Shown here: positions 24,097-36,087 of the stretch, one piece after another
How positions within the stretch are numbered: the stretch's first letter is position 1
Layout of the letters: each line of letters opens with the position of its first letter
Source: Hygrophila difformis
Taxonomy: Eukaryota > Streptophyta > Magnoliopsida > Lamiales > Acanthaceae
Direction of reading: 5' to 3'
Length of the DNA: 64,000 nt
NCBI GenBank assembly: GCA_030278955.1
Contig: JAOANR010000002.1
Span: forward strand, 62,001 to 126,000
Program-made: the position numbers and the translations under genes
The notes under the pieces: model-generated
What the model was told of the DNA's origin: nothing
Databases searched by the model: none
The model's input: only the letters and a program-made list of their open reading frames with translations

Positions 24097-25887
24097 TCAA
24101 GTTTCCCTCATCCAACTACGCCCAGCATCCTTGGGGACTTTCCTCTCCTTCATTGTCTTCCTCACTTTGCTTGCTTCTTCCCATTTCCCGTGACTCGCAT
24201 AGATATTTGACATCATTACGTATGCATAGTCCTCATCGCCGTCCAATTCTATCACCTTCCTGGCTGCTGATTCTGCCACTCCTATGCTACCACCACTTGT
24301 TGTGCAAGCACTGAGCAATGCCTTCCAAACCATTCCACAATCACCAAACCCTAGTTCATCAATCATCCTCATTGCCTTTCTCAAATGCCCCCCCTCTTGC
24401 CCCATCATCCTAATCATTAAGGAACAATGCTCCGGTGTGGGATCTATCATATATTCACTGATCATCATTTCAAAGTAATGGTTTGCAACCGTCAGAGGGA
24501 GGCCACAATGCAAACAGGCTGAAATGACATTGAGAAAAGTGATTTCATCTGGCTTCAATTCTTTGGTTGTCTTCAGCTGCTCAAACAGCTCGGTTACCTT
24601 CCCAGGGTTGCCATTGTGTGCATATCCAGAGATCATAGTGTTCCAAGTGACCAAATTCTTCTCTGGGAGCAATTGGAATAGCATGTTGGCTTCCTCAACC
24701 TTCCCACATTTGAAATACATGTCAACAAGAGCGCTTCCCACAACTATGTATTCATCCAACCCACACTTCACTGCACAACAATGAGTTGAACTTCCCAAGG
24801 TATTATCGGATAACCTAGCAATGCCACTTATCATACTTGAAAATGTGAACTCATCTGCAGGGACACCACTAGCCCACATTTTGCGAAAAAACTCAGCAGC
24901 CTCCATGCCCCGACCCCTGTTGGCATATCCAGTGATTATCGAATTCCAGGAAGATGAATTTGGGCTTGGCATTCGTGACAACAAGGTAACTGCATCTTCA
25001 ACAGCTCCAAACTGTGCAACGCCATCAATAAGTTGGTTGTGTGAGATCGTATCGTGATTGGGCATCTGATAGAATATAGCAAATGCCTCTGCAAGCTCCC
25101 CATTCCTAGCATTGGCTGCAAGAATAGAATTCCATGTGATAATGTCCTTCTCAATCATGGCATCAAAAACCCTCACAGCATCGGGGGCATAGCCACATTT
25201 TCCATACATATCAATCAAGCAATTTGAAACATAAACACTGCACTCCACACCATGCCTCACAATCTTGGAGTGCACTGATCTCCCCATCTGCACCAAACTC
25301 AGCTGCCCACAAGCGGATAAAACTGCGGTAAACGAATATGAATCTGCACAATTATTTGACTTCTCCAGCTGAACAAACAGATTCAAAGCCTTTCGAAACT
25401 GTCCGGAATGAATGTACCCTGAAAGTAGAGTATTCCAAGAAACCAAGCTCGGATCAGACATTTCGTCGAACAGGTTGTGAGCATTGCTCAAGCGCTCGTG
25501 CTTTGCGTAGAAATGGACCATGGCTGTCGAAACGAAGACGTTGGAAGTGAAACCGGATTTGATTATGAGGCCGTGAAGCTGTTCGCCATTGGAAAAGAGG
25601 CCAGCAGTGTTAGCACAAGCACGGATTAAATGCACAAGAGAATAGGCATTTAGGTTGGAGCCAGAGGGGAACAGTGGGGCGGCTTTTCTTAAAGCCGTGT
25701 GGGAAACTTGGGTGAGCGAAACCAGTTCGGAGATGATGATTGGCCATGTAATGGAGTCCTGTCCGAGGATGGATTGAATGTTTTTGCTGATCTGTGGAGA
25801 AATCTGATCGAAGTGGTGTCTGTGACTGTGAGTCAGTCTGCGTTGGCCAATGATTCTATTGAGAGTACAGGCAAATTTTGCGAACAT
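24097..25887 (-). CDS. Pentatricopeptide repeat protein, PLS class with E domain (At5g47460-like)
   Basis: A single-exon gene of 596 residues. Tandem PPR motifs fill most of it (VSWNTLLSGYIHSGQF, ITWNSILAANARNGEL, VTWNTMISGYAHNGNP). The C-terminus is an E-type extension (VWKALLSACTTSGG, YVMMSNIYASHGKWEEA, KDAGRSW) with no DYW deaminase, so it belongs to the E subgroup. Such proteins bind organelle RNA and usually specify C-to-U editing or processing sites. I start at the ATG at 25887 (MFAKFACTLNRIIGQRRL), which gives a basic, Ser/His-containing organelle-type presequence. The same frame runs upstream to about 25974 but only from a TTG. It resembles Arabidopsis At5g47460 by remembered sequence. 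The upstream MULE terminus lies only 96 bp away. Confidence 0.9.
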   Translation of the reverse strand: MFAKFACTLNRIIGQRRLTHSHRHHFDQISPQISKNIQSILGQDSITWPIIISELVSLTQVSHTALRKAAPLFPSGSNLNAYSLVHLIRACANTAGLFSNGEQLHGLIIKSGFTSNVFVSTAMVHFYAKHERLSNAHNLFDEMSDPSLVSWNTLLSGYIHSGQFRKALNLFVQLEKSNNCADSYSFTAVLSACGQLSLVQMGRSVHSKIVRHGVECSVYVSNCLIDMYGKCGYAPDAVRVFDAMIEKDIITWNSILAANARNGELAEAFAIFYQMPNHDTISHNQLIDGVAQFGAVEDAVTLLSRMPSPNSSSWNSIITGYANRGRGMEAAEFFRKMWASGVPADEFTFSSMISGIARLSDNTLGSSTHCCAVKCGLDEYIVVGSALVDMYFKCGKVEEANMLFQLLPEKNLVTWNTMISGYAHNGNPGKVTELFEQLKTTKELKPDEITFLNVISACLHCGLPLTVANHYFEMMISEYMIDPTPEHCSLMIRMMGQEGGHLRKAMRMIDELGFGDCGMVWKALLSACTTSGGSIGVAESAARKVIELDGDEDYAYVMMSNIYASHGKWEEASKVRKTMKERKVPKDAGRSWMRET

Positions 25888-25983
25888 GAGACCAAGCTTC
25901 TCTGCACTTGCCCGGGCTGCAGACTTCGATCCTGATTGTTTTTCTTCCGAGGCTACATTTTTATTGGGATGCAAACCGCAGTA

Positions 25984-26300
25984 CCCTGTCAGGGATTGTA
26001 AAAAAGTTTTTCACACCCGCTTAAAAGTTAACTTTTCTACCCGAAATGACGAAAAACCTTTCGGTCGGAAGGTTCGATCGGTCCGATCGAAGCATAAAAG
26101 GCCGACCGAAGTCAGGTAGCTGATTAACGTAATTAAACATAATTAAGAGACTTCGGTCGGCTATATAGGAGCTTCGGTCGGTGATATAATTGGCCGATCG
26201 AAGCGGAATTGGCCGACCGAAGCTGTTTTACTTCGATCATCCATTTGAGCAGTTGAGCCGGTCCGATCGAAGAGGAAAATAGCCGATCGAAGTGGAAAGC
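25984..26300 (+). repeat. Left terminal and subterminal inverted repeat of the MULE
   Basis: After the shared first ~100 bp come at least eight copies of CTTCGGTCGG / CCGATCGAAG-type decamers on both strands (26062-26295), including the perfect palindrome CTTCGATCGG-type pairing around GGTTCGATCGGTCCGATCG. These are plausible transposase-binding sites, by analogy with motif-rich MULE termini. Confidence 0.75.
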
Positions 26301-27070
26301 TCAAATAATATACTTCAAGTTGCATCTCAGATCTAGATTCACAAACGAAACTTCATTTCTTTCTTTGCTCCAAAAACCCAATCAAGTTGCATTTAAATAA
26401 TACATTTTGTGCTTTTTGGAATTGCTATTGTGGTTCTTTGAAGGCCCGGATCCAGTGTCATTTTGGATAACTCGTAAGTTTCTAAGTTTCTATTGCTTAA
26501 GTTATGGTCGAATTATTTTTATAATTAAGAAATGTTTATTTTTGTTTATGTTTTGACCATCTCTATAAAGATTTTGTTTTAAGAAGTGTAGATGCCATGA
26601 TATATGTACCACAAATGTTAGTAAAGTTTTCTGTTTTCATTTTAATTTAATTTGTAGGTTAATTAAGTTTAAATTTGTGGTACATATATCATGTTATGGA
26701 ATTTAAAATGGTGTCAATTTTAATAAACTGTTATGGAATTTAAAATTTATTATTTTTCTATATGTGGGTATACAGAATTTTTCTATATGTGGATGAACCA
26801 AAATGGGAGTTTCATTTTAATTGAATTTGTAGGTTAATTAAGTTTAAATTTAGTAAATTAAACGGTGATTAATTTAGTTTGTAGTTAATTAGATGGAAAT
26901 TGTTGTTATTTGTACTTAGAAATGCTAAAGTAATTATAAGCATTTTTCGTTATATTAAAAATATTTGGTATAATAAAATAACAAATGTATACAGTTATTG
27001 TTAGATTATTGTTATTAAAAGTAGTTTTGTGAATCAAATTGCTGACAGGTGTATTATTTGAGACGGAACA
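26301..27070 (+). promoter_or_regulatory. Upstream region of the transposase gene
   Basis: AT-rich DNA with a short duplicated block (TTTGTAGGTTAATTAAGTTTAAATT at about 26652 and 26828). It should hold the transposase promoter and 5' leader; a TATA box cannot be singled out in such AT-rich sequence. A donor-like GTAAGT at 26474 after GATAACTC could mark a non-coding first exon. Confidence 0.35.
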
Positions 27071-29883
27071 ATGTCTTGGTTCGGTTCCAATTGGTTCGAG
27101 GGCGATTCCACCACTGGTAATAGAGATCCGGAAGACATGAACCGTAAGCTTTTCTATATGGGCTTAATTTCGATTATTTCGGAGGTGCCATTACATGTTA
27201 ATGAATATTAATACGTGTTAAATAATTTTTTAGATACGGACGTTCCACAACCGTCTACAAATTATAACAAACAATTCAATTATCCATTCGTTCCACAGCC
27301 GGGAAGCTGGACAGATGCGATATTCGGGCAACAACCGATGCATAATTTTTACAATTACCCGAATGTTGGAGCAAACAACAGCGAGTTTTTTGACGGAGGG
27401 GAAAATGCGTATGGTGCAAGCAACATGGGAAATGTACCCGGATATACGAGTGGGCACGGAGGATGGAGTAACATGTATGGAGATGAATACGGGCAGGGGA
27501 ATGCAGGGCAAGCAGAAAAAATCCCACCTCCGGAGTCCAATGAAGGGGAGCGCATGGGAGAAGATGGCGCCGAAGAGGAGGTGCAGGTAGAGGAGAGTGA
27601 AGAGGAAGAATGGCGATCTTCGATGGACGACGAGTCTGACGAGTCGGACGAGTCGGACGACCCAGACTACGGCGACGAAGAAGGGTCTCGGTCATTCAGT
27701 ACGAGAGAGATTGAGGAATATGCCCAAATTTTTTGGGACATACAAAACAAAAATTGTGGTCGAAAGACGCGTGGAGGGCGGGGGTTGCATGGAGATCAGA
27801 ATCCGTTTTGGAAAAATACTGAAGAAGCGTTCGTTGTACCCGACATGACCAGCGGGATGTGGAATCTGCCGCGACCGCATTTTGATCTGCCCGAGCGAGA
27901 CGTGGATCCGTACATGGACGATTCAGTTGATAGAATCCTAGCGCGTGGGTCAGTTTTCGGGACTAAAGACAGGCTGAAGGAGAAGCTCGTTCAGTATTTG
28001 GTGGAGCAGAGAGCTGGCATGAAGACGGTTAAGTCAGAGCCGCACAGGAATTGGGTGTGCTGTCGTGACGAAGATTGTGAATTTAAGCTGCGTGCGCGAG
28101 GCAGTGGATCGACGTGGGTTGTGTACAAGTTAATTCCACATACGTGCACAATGAATCCAGACCGTCCCCCACCCAACACACTCCCATCCAGATATTTGGG
28201 TACCTTCCTCGGAGATGAAATAGTGCTCGATGAGAGCACACTGTCACCTATACAGGTTCAGGCTACGCTGAAGAAGAGGGGCGTCACTGTGTCGGTAGCC
28301 CTAGCTAGGAAAATTAGGGCACACGCAATAGCATCGCTGTTCGGGGACCACGACACCTCGTTCCAGATGGTTCCATCATTCCTATACATGTTGGAGCAGC
28401 AGAACCCGGGTACTGTTACGGACTACATGTTGGACAGAAAGGGTCGTTTCAAATACGCTTTCTTCGCGCTTGGTGCTTCCATTAAAGGATGGAATCATAT
28501 GCGGCCGTTCATTGTAATAGACGGCACACACTTGAAAGGATCTTACAAGGGTATCTTATTCGCGGCCGTGGCGAAGGATGGCAACAATATGATTTACCCA
28601 CTGGCTTTCGGTGTAGGGGCAGTCGAGTCGGTCCCATCCTGGACATGGTTTCTTCTGCAGTTGAGACGGGCCCTTGACATTCCTGACAATGTGCTTATAG
28701 TTTCCGATGGTTCTCCGGCAATAAGGAGAGCAGTTTATGAAGCCATGCCGATGGCGCATCACGTTCTATGTTGTGTGCACCTCTCACAGAAAATATTAAA
28801 GCACGGAGGGAAGTCAGCGGTTGACACATTCACCGCAGCCGCCTATGCCTTCAAGAACTCCGAGTACGAGCGTCATATGAAGACGTTGCAAGATCATTAT
28901 CCTGGCGCGTATCACTACCTTGTGAACGTTATCGGACCGGAGAAGTGGGCTCGGGTGCGTTGCGTCGTTCGTCGCTACGACATGATGACGACGAACATCG
29001 TAGAGAGCATGAACCGCCGGCTCCGGTGGGCAAGGAAGCTACCAATTTGCTCCCTATTCGAGGTTATCCGTGCCATTCTGAGTGAATGGTTCACGAAGAG
29101 ACACAATTTGGCAGCACTTACCACCGGTCCTCTTACAGAATGGGCGAATATATGTTTATCAAAAGCGAGAGAAGTGGGGGATACACTACCTGTCAGGCCA
29201 ACGAACCGCCCAAATGTGTATCACGTGAAGCAAAACAATAAGACGTACACGGTGGACCTTGGCATCGATCGGACATGTACGTGCATTTTGTTCCAGACCG
29301 AGCTCATCCCGTGCGCCCACGCTGTTGCCGCAATCAAGTATGTGTTAAATACTACAACTTCTTATTTGCTTGATTAGTCCGATGTTGGCTTGGAATTATC
29401 ATTTTTTTTATGTACAAGTCCTTTAGAGGGGAGTTGAACTACTACGTGCCATCCTTTTACACGCGTGATACACTACTTGCTGCGTGGGGCGCGCGTGTCT
29501 TTCCAATGGAACACCCTGATGTTTGGCAAATACCTAAAGAAATAGCAGACGTAAAATGCGGTACACCAAAATGCCCAAGGCAAGCAGGACGACCGAAACA
29601 GAGCAGGATTCCATCCGCCACCGAGAAAGCTTCGCGTGCCGGAAGGCGTCAGCGATGTCGTAGGTGTGGTGAGTTCGGGCACAAAGAGGGAAGGTGCACA
29701 CAACCAGTCGAACCAAATGACATTCCTGGACCATCTCAACCACGTCAACGCAGGAAGAAGAGGTGTAGTCGTTGCGGTGAGGAAGGGCACACGGTGAAAC
29801 GGTGTCAAATGCCCAGTGTTGTGGAAATCCCCAATTTGAATGATGCCAATCAGCAGTGGGAAGATTCTGACCTATCCGAATAA
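27071..29883 (+). CDS. MuDR-type (MULE) transposase, 3 exons
   Basis: Exons 27071-27143, 27234-29337 and 29427-29883, with GT-AG introns in phase, give 877 residues. Exon 1 supplies the ATG (MSWFGSNWFEG); the long frame in exon 2 otherwise starts only at GTG. Order: Asn/Tyr-rich N-terminus, acidic stretch at about 120-180, MuDR N-terminal DNA-binding region at about 265-335, DDE transposase core with Asp454 (VIDGTHLKG), Asp516 (VSDG) and Glu615 (TTNIVESMNRR), a SWIM zinc finger near 706 (CTCILFQTELIPCAHA), and two C-terminal CX2CX4HX4C knuckles. All catalytic and zinc residues are present and the reading is uninterrupted, so it may be functional. It would cut at the element's inverted termini in the nucleus. 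Converges with the protease gene. Confidence 0.88.
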
Positions 29884-30100
29884 TTGAAAATGTGTAATCA
29901 TATGGCAATATATAGATCATTTGAATAACTGTGGGAAGAACTCGTCTGGATCTATTTGAATATTGGTTATAATGCAGTTGTTATTCATATCTGTGTTATC
30001 ATATAGCAATATATAGATCATATCATACCATGAAATAGAATGTAATACTACATCGCTTAATAATCACAAAATACGAAAATATGGAACTATATATATCAGA
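29884..30100. other. Convergent 3' ends of the two MULE genes
   Basis: 217 bp of AT-rich DNA with a duplicated CAATATATAGATCAT (29906 and 30008). It would hold both 3' UTRs and polyadenylation signals. Confidence 0.5.
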
Positions 30101-33100
30101 TCATAATAGAGCGCCCTCATAGAACTCGTCCGCGGAGGCGTCCAAGCTGAAACGCCACACTGCATACGCCTGCTCGAAACGAATAACTCTGATGTCCAGT
30201 TTCACGCCCAGACGGGGGAAGGTACCCATGCGGAAACAATATGCAGTGAGAAGAGCCAACGGGCCGCAAGAGGAGCTGTTGCAGTTAGTCTTTAAATTAA
30301 ACAAAACTACAAAAGCAATAATTATACAACAATGAGGCATAAAATAAAAAACCAATAAAATACCTATCATCCTGGGGTAAAACTGTGATGTCCTGCGGTC
30401 GACCTAATGGCCACTGCTTTACAGTAGGCATATCCGGTCTATGTCGGTGGTATCCGGCAACCTGCAGTAGCGCCGGAAATAGTGTCCTGAATGGCAGGAG
30501 GTCCTCTTTGCGCGACTCCTTTAACTTCTCCTTAATCGGATCTGTCAGGGCCCTCGGCGGTAACAGACCATCATGGAGGTAGATGCACTGCTCCCTCAGT
30601 GAAAATCGAACGATAACCCAATGCTTTCGAACGTTCCACGGGCACACCAACAGTTTAAAAATCAACAATTAAATGGTCGATAGATACGCTAAATTGAAAA
30701 AATAAATAAGTTCGGTTGTTATTAACACGAACCTCGTCAAGTGTCCACCACGGCCTAGGTTTGCCCCATGAGGGCCTCTGCCCCGCAACATACTGCCGGT
30801 ATCGCTCCACAGACTTATCATCAAAACGTGGCACCTTATCGAACTCGTCCCAGCAGTTATGGATAAGGTGAGTCTAGTTTAAGAATAGAATTGCGGTCAG
30901 TCAATTATAAATATAATAAATATAATACATATACATTCGAAGACAAAATTATGAACCTAACCAGAAATTTTGCATCGACGAAGCCTATCTGCCTATCCTG
31001 TCGCACCCGGCCACCGAAGATATCGGGCTTGAAATGTAGAATCCCAAGGTACGCATCTAATTGCTGCAACAATAAATGTAGTGTGGACTGAGTAGATATG
31101 AACTTAAAAAGTCTTGTTTTACGCACACGCCCAGTAGAGAAACGAAAAGCAAATTTACCTCGTCTTCCAGGTGGTAGGTGGTGGTGCACCATGACTTGAA
31201 AAAATGATGGGTAACAGAAAACATCGCCCCCACGTTTACACTGCATTAGAAGTACACATGATTCGTATTCTCGTAGTGAGGTGCACTATTAATTTAACTG
31301 GTTACAAAATTACCTATATCCGCCCTGCTCCAGATAAGTGTTGAACAACTCTTTCCCAGCTCGCCCTCGCGGTCGATCAAGCCTGGTGGTGAACGGGCTT
31401 CTAAGCGCCTGAGACTCATGTCGCTCCCGTCTAGTGCGGTACTCGGCGGGGTCCGTATGTCCGGAACCTCCTACGCAAATATCCTCATCAGGGAAAATAA
31501 TAAACAATTAAAATGTATGTACAAAAAACCGAAAACATACCCGCTAAGTGGACAGTGGAGGAACTTGGATGCAGCGTGGACGGTGGCTGCACCCTTGGCG
31601 GTGGTGTAACATAATCTGGGAAATTACATATGGGTTTAAAAAATAACAATTATTCTATAAGCAGAATAAGTACACAATCAAACTTTAAACTAAACAACAG
31701 CAAAATACCTGCAGCTGTGGTGGAGGAAGGTGTCGGGTCAGTGGACAGTGGATGTATGCTTAAGTGTGGTATAACAGACCCTGAAAAAATATTTTTAGTG
31801 AATCATAAATAAAATACCAAGAATCAATCAATATACTAAATAAATCCCATAAATGCCAGTAAAATACCTGCAGCTGTGACGTCGCAACTCGGATGCACAG
31901 TAGGCGCACTGGGAGGTGGTGACGTAAAACCTGTGAATATGTAGTCACAACATCATTCAACAAATCTCAAATATTAACTCGTCTGCAGTATGATAGTAAA
32001 TTAGCAAGAATAAATATAATTACCTGTGCCGGATGGAGTCGCCTCGTCATGGCCGGACTGAGGTGTACGCTGCTCGGCGTCGGCGGCATGAGCGGATCCG
32101 GAAGCATCCTGTGAATCCGAGCACACCTGCGGCATGGCCGCTCGCACTCCCGAGAACTCTCTCGTAGCGCGGGCCTGATCTGCCCCCGATGCAGCACCCG
32201 CACGTACTCCAGGAGTCACCCCCGCCTCCCTGCTACCCGACATGCCAGCTCTGCCCACATCTGGCGTCCGGATGTGGCTCCGCTGGAGTACGGCCCTGAC
32301 CTCCGCCGCCACCACCAATCTCGTGGCCTCCTGCTGGCGGTGAATCTCCTGCATAAGCCGCCGCTCCGTCGCGGCGACCATGTCCGCAATCTGTCGCACC
32401 CCCTCCGCGACCGTCTGCGCTGTCAGTCGATCAGACGCTGCGATCATGTCCGCGGTGCGCCGCTCGTAACCCTCCAGTAGACGGGCCATAATGGTCTCAA
32501 AATCCGGAGGAACTGGGTGGGCGCTCGGCGCTGCATCGGCGCTGGGTGTATCCGTGCGCGGGCGCTGGGTGGGCCGACTCGGTGCCTCAGCGCCGCTGCC
32601 ACCCTGATCAATGTCAACTGTCGGATCGGCCTCCTCCACTGCCTCGTCCACCACCGGAGCATCCCCGTCGCCCGTCTTCCGCTTGCGACCCTTCTTTCGA
32701 TCGTCTTTTCGCACCCACTTTAATCCGGGTGGGATCTCAACATCAATGTCTGCCATATAGGGCTCTCTCGACTCCACCTCGGTGGGTGTAAGTGTCTCAA
32801 AACACTCCAACTGTATACACAATCAAAACAATACTGTTAGTATACGAAATGTCAACGAGATAACGAAGTACATGCCCACTAACCGTCTGATCGAAAAACG
32901 CTCGCCCATCTCGGGCCTTCGTCACCCTCTTGAATAGGTACTGTACAATCCTGGGGCGGTGCTCCGTCGGGTCCCCCAATCTCTCCTTGCAATAAATCGT
33001 CATCATAGCTGGGACGGCCTCGCAGGCCCAGACCTGCAGAGATCACGAACCAATTACGTCAGGTAAATCATTAGACCAGTGCAAATGAAAACATTTATAA

Positions 33101-35859
33101 TATGTGGTGTAACAGTACCGTACCATAAATGCCAGTGCATAGCCGTAGAAGTGCACTGAACCATCAGGCTTGGTCGCGGTGAGGAGACGCCTGAAGCCAT
33201 GTCGTGACACCTGCAAGCTAATCAAACCCCACGGAAATGCCTCCCAAGCATCGCGGTCCTCCACCAACCGCCACATCCATGGCTCCGGACCACGACTGTG
33301 CCCATCGTGCCCGAGAACGAGATAGAAGGCTGTCAAAACCCTAGCGACTTTCAAGCCGTCGCCAGGTGTCGTACGAAAATGCCCGTCCCTAAAGGCTGTA
33401 CGGATCCTATCCGCGGAGGCGCTCGCGAGAACGTCCTGGTACCTCGAAAATAAGCTCCTGGCTGGGGGACCATCGTCCGAGTATAGCTGGAACTCAGACC
33501 GGCCATACCGCAAACCAGTAATCAAAGCGTGCTCCTGCCGGCCGTATCGCACAAATCGCCCGCATATAAAAAACCAGACAGCATCGTCCTCACCCCACTC
33601 CTCACCATCGGCAGGGAAGCGGAACGCTACCTCACGGTGTAAAATCTCGGCCATGGCCTGAGCCGCCATAACGCTATCAGACCAACGCGGCCCCCTCTCG
33701 TGAGTCGCTCCTCTGTATAGATATGAAAAACATGAAGCCCGGAGCTCCGCTAATCCATCCGGGTCAGTCTCCTGCAACTCATGCACTATGATCGGGAGAA
33801 CTAGGGCTCTAAAGTACATAATAAGGTGAGGGGCGCATCCCTGTCCCTCGGGCCGAACAAACCACCAATCTCCCTGCGGTTTAAAATAAATAGTATTTTT
33901 TATTTATAATTTTTTTTAAAACTATATGGATAATTTTTTTTAAAACTATATGGATAATTTTTTTAAACCTAAAACCCTAAACCCTATACCCTAAACCCTT
34001 AAACCCTAAACCCTATACCCTAAACCCTTAAAAATTTAATTTTTTTATAACTTTAAAAAAAATAGTATTTTTTATTTATAATTTTTATCAAAGCTTCATG
34101 GATAATTTTTATAAACCCTATACCCTAAACCCTTAAAAATTAAATTTTTTTAAACTTTAAAATAAATAGTATTTTTTATTTATAATTTTTATCAAATCTT
34201 TATGGATAATTTTTTTAAACCTAAACCCTAAACCCTAAACCCTATACCCTATACCCTAAACCCTAAACCCTTAAAAATTAATTTTTTTTAAACTTTAAAA
34301 TAAATAGTATTTTTTATTTTTCATTCTTATTATAACTTTATGGATAATTTCTATAATCCCACAACCCTAAACCCTAAACCCTATACCCTAAACCCTAAAC
34401 CCTTAAAAATTCAATTTTTTAAACTTTAAAATAAATAGTACTATTTATTTATAATTTTTATCAAATCTTTATGGATAATTTTTTTAATCCTAAACCCTAA
34501 ACCCTATACCCCAAACCCTATACCTATACCCTAAACCCTAAACCCTTAAAAAGTTAATTTTTTAAAACTTTAAAATAAATGGTATTTTTTATTTATAATT
34601 TTTATTAAAACTTTATGGATAATTTTTATAAACCTAAAACCCTAAACCCTAAACCCTAAACCTAAACCCTATACCCTTAAAATTTAATTTTTTAAAACTT
34701 TAAAATAAATAGTATTTTTGATTTATAATTTTTATTCAAACTTTATGGATAATTTTTATAAACCTAAAATCCTAAACCATATACCCTAAACCTTAAACCC
34801 TTAAACCCTAAACCCTATACCCTAAACCCTTAAAAATTTAATTTTTTTAAAAACTTTAAAATAAATAGTATTTTTGATTTATAATTTTTATTCAAACTTT
34901 ATGGATAATTTTTATAAACCTAAAATCCTAAACCATATACCCTAAACCCTAAACCCTTAAACCCTAAACCCTATACCCTAAACCCTTAAAAATTTAATTT
35001 TTTAAAACTTTAAAATAAATAGTATTTTTATTTATCATTCTAATCCCACAACCCTAAACCCTATACCCTATACCCTAAACCCTTAAAAAATTAATTTTTT
35101 TAAAACTTTAAAATAAATAGTATTTTTTATTTATCATTCTAATCCCACAACCCTAAACCCTATACCCTATACCCTTAAAAATTTAATTTTTTTAAAAAAC
35201 ATAATTTATACCCAAATACACAATAAATTAGCTAATAAATTCATATAACTTATCATACCCAACTACAAGAAATGAGCAATTAAATACATATACATCAAAT
35301 TATCAAATAAATTCGAAAACTCAACACATCTAACAAATTATATACCGAAATAGACAATCCATATCCGAGCATATTAACAATTTACAATCATCAATATGCA
35401 AAATTTAACAATTCATAAATTTCATCCCAAATTTAACAAATCACAACCTAACAAATAATCATCCCTAATTAGCACAAATTTAAAAATACTCACAATAATC
35501 ATCCCTAATTAGCACAATAATCATCAATATTTCATAATTGCAAACTAAATACTCTACTAAATTTAAACATATCCATATAATTTCTAAATTTAAAAAAAAA
35601 GAAGAAAAAACGCAAAAGCAGAACAGAAGCGCGCAGAGCAGATCGAGGGAGGGGGGTGGGGATGGCCGGATCGGAGGAGACTTACCCGCAGGGCGTCGGT
35701 GCCGGAAGGGGGACGGGGATGCCGGCGGCCATCTGCTTCCGGTGGTGGCGGCGGCGGCGCTCCAGCTTCTGCCTCGACGTTTGGGAGGGCCACTAAAGCC
35801 AATGGTCCAATATTCTCGTCCCCCGCGTCGCCGACGTCGCCCGGTGTCGGATCCTCCAT
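30101..35859 (-). pseudogene. MULE-borne DUF1985 + Ulp1-like (C48) cysteine protease gene, probably broken
   Basis: Exons (minus): 35859-35686, 33873-33124, 33033-32884, 32810-32024, 31930-31868, 31780-31709, 31615-31541, 31470-31314, 31240-31159, 31063-30962, 30873-30733, about 30650-30364, 30289-30101. The first eleven join in phase with GT-AG borders. Exon 2 carries a DUF1985-like domain (WFFICGRFVRYGRQE, ALITGLRYG). Exon 4 is a polar, Arg/Ala-rich linker with helical stretches. Exons 10-13 are the C48 protease: His in RKHWVIVRF, Asp in YLHDGLL, Cys in SSSCGPLALL. No AG acceptor exists before exon 12 in the needed frame, and exon 13 follows exon 12 out of phase, so the catalytic part is probably not expressed intact. 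Related genes act as SUMO-protease homologues carried by MULEs; their role in transposition is unknown. Confidence 0.72.
33890..35210. repeat. Telomere-like minisatellite inside intron 1 of the Ulp1-like gene
   Basis: About ten units of roughly 110-160 bp. Each joins an AT block (AAATAAATAGTATTTTTTAT, then TTTATGGATAATTTTT) to a run of CCCTAAA heptamers with the variant CCCTATA. Plant telomere sequence is CCCTAAA/TTTAGGG, so these are interstitial telomere-like tracts, lying wholly in an intron between two in-phase exons. Confidence 0.85.
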
Positions 35860-36087
35860 CTCCGATAGCTTTTGGCCGGAAAAAGCGGAGATTTTTGGAC
35901 GGTGGTTGCTGGGTTTTCTTCGATCGGCGTTTAGGAGGGTTTGGTCGAAATGGGAAAGGGAAAGTGGAAATAGGGAAGGGCCCCGCTTGCGTTTTAAATT
36001 AGGCCTTCGGTCGGCTATTAAAGCCTTCGATCGGTCCGACCGAAGCCTAAAAAGGCCGATCGAAGTCTGTTTTTTAATAAATTACTT
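35860..36087. other. Putative promoter region of the Ulp1-like gene
   Basis: GC-rich leader upstream of ATG 35859 (minus), followed by a cluster of CTTCGGTCGG / CGATCGGTCC motifs (36003-36068) resembling those in the termini. The arrangement hints at transposase binding near this promoter, but that is inference. Confidence 0.4.

Noticed and set aside
25888..25974. Upstream extension of the PPR frame
   Set aside because: It has no ATG (starts at TTG), and the downstream ATG gives a plausible organelle presequence.
25984..25994. TGTCAGGG (left) and TGACAGGG (right) as a MULE target duplication
   Set aside because: The words are better explained as part of the inverted termini (CCCTGTCAG on both); the near-palindrome makes the direct-repeat reading ambiguous.
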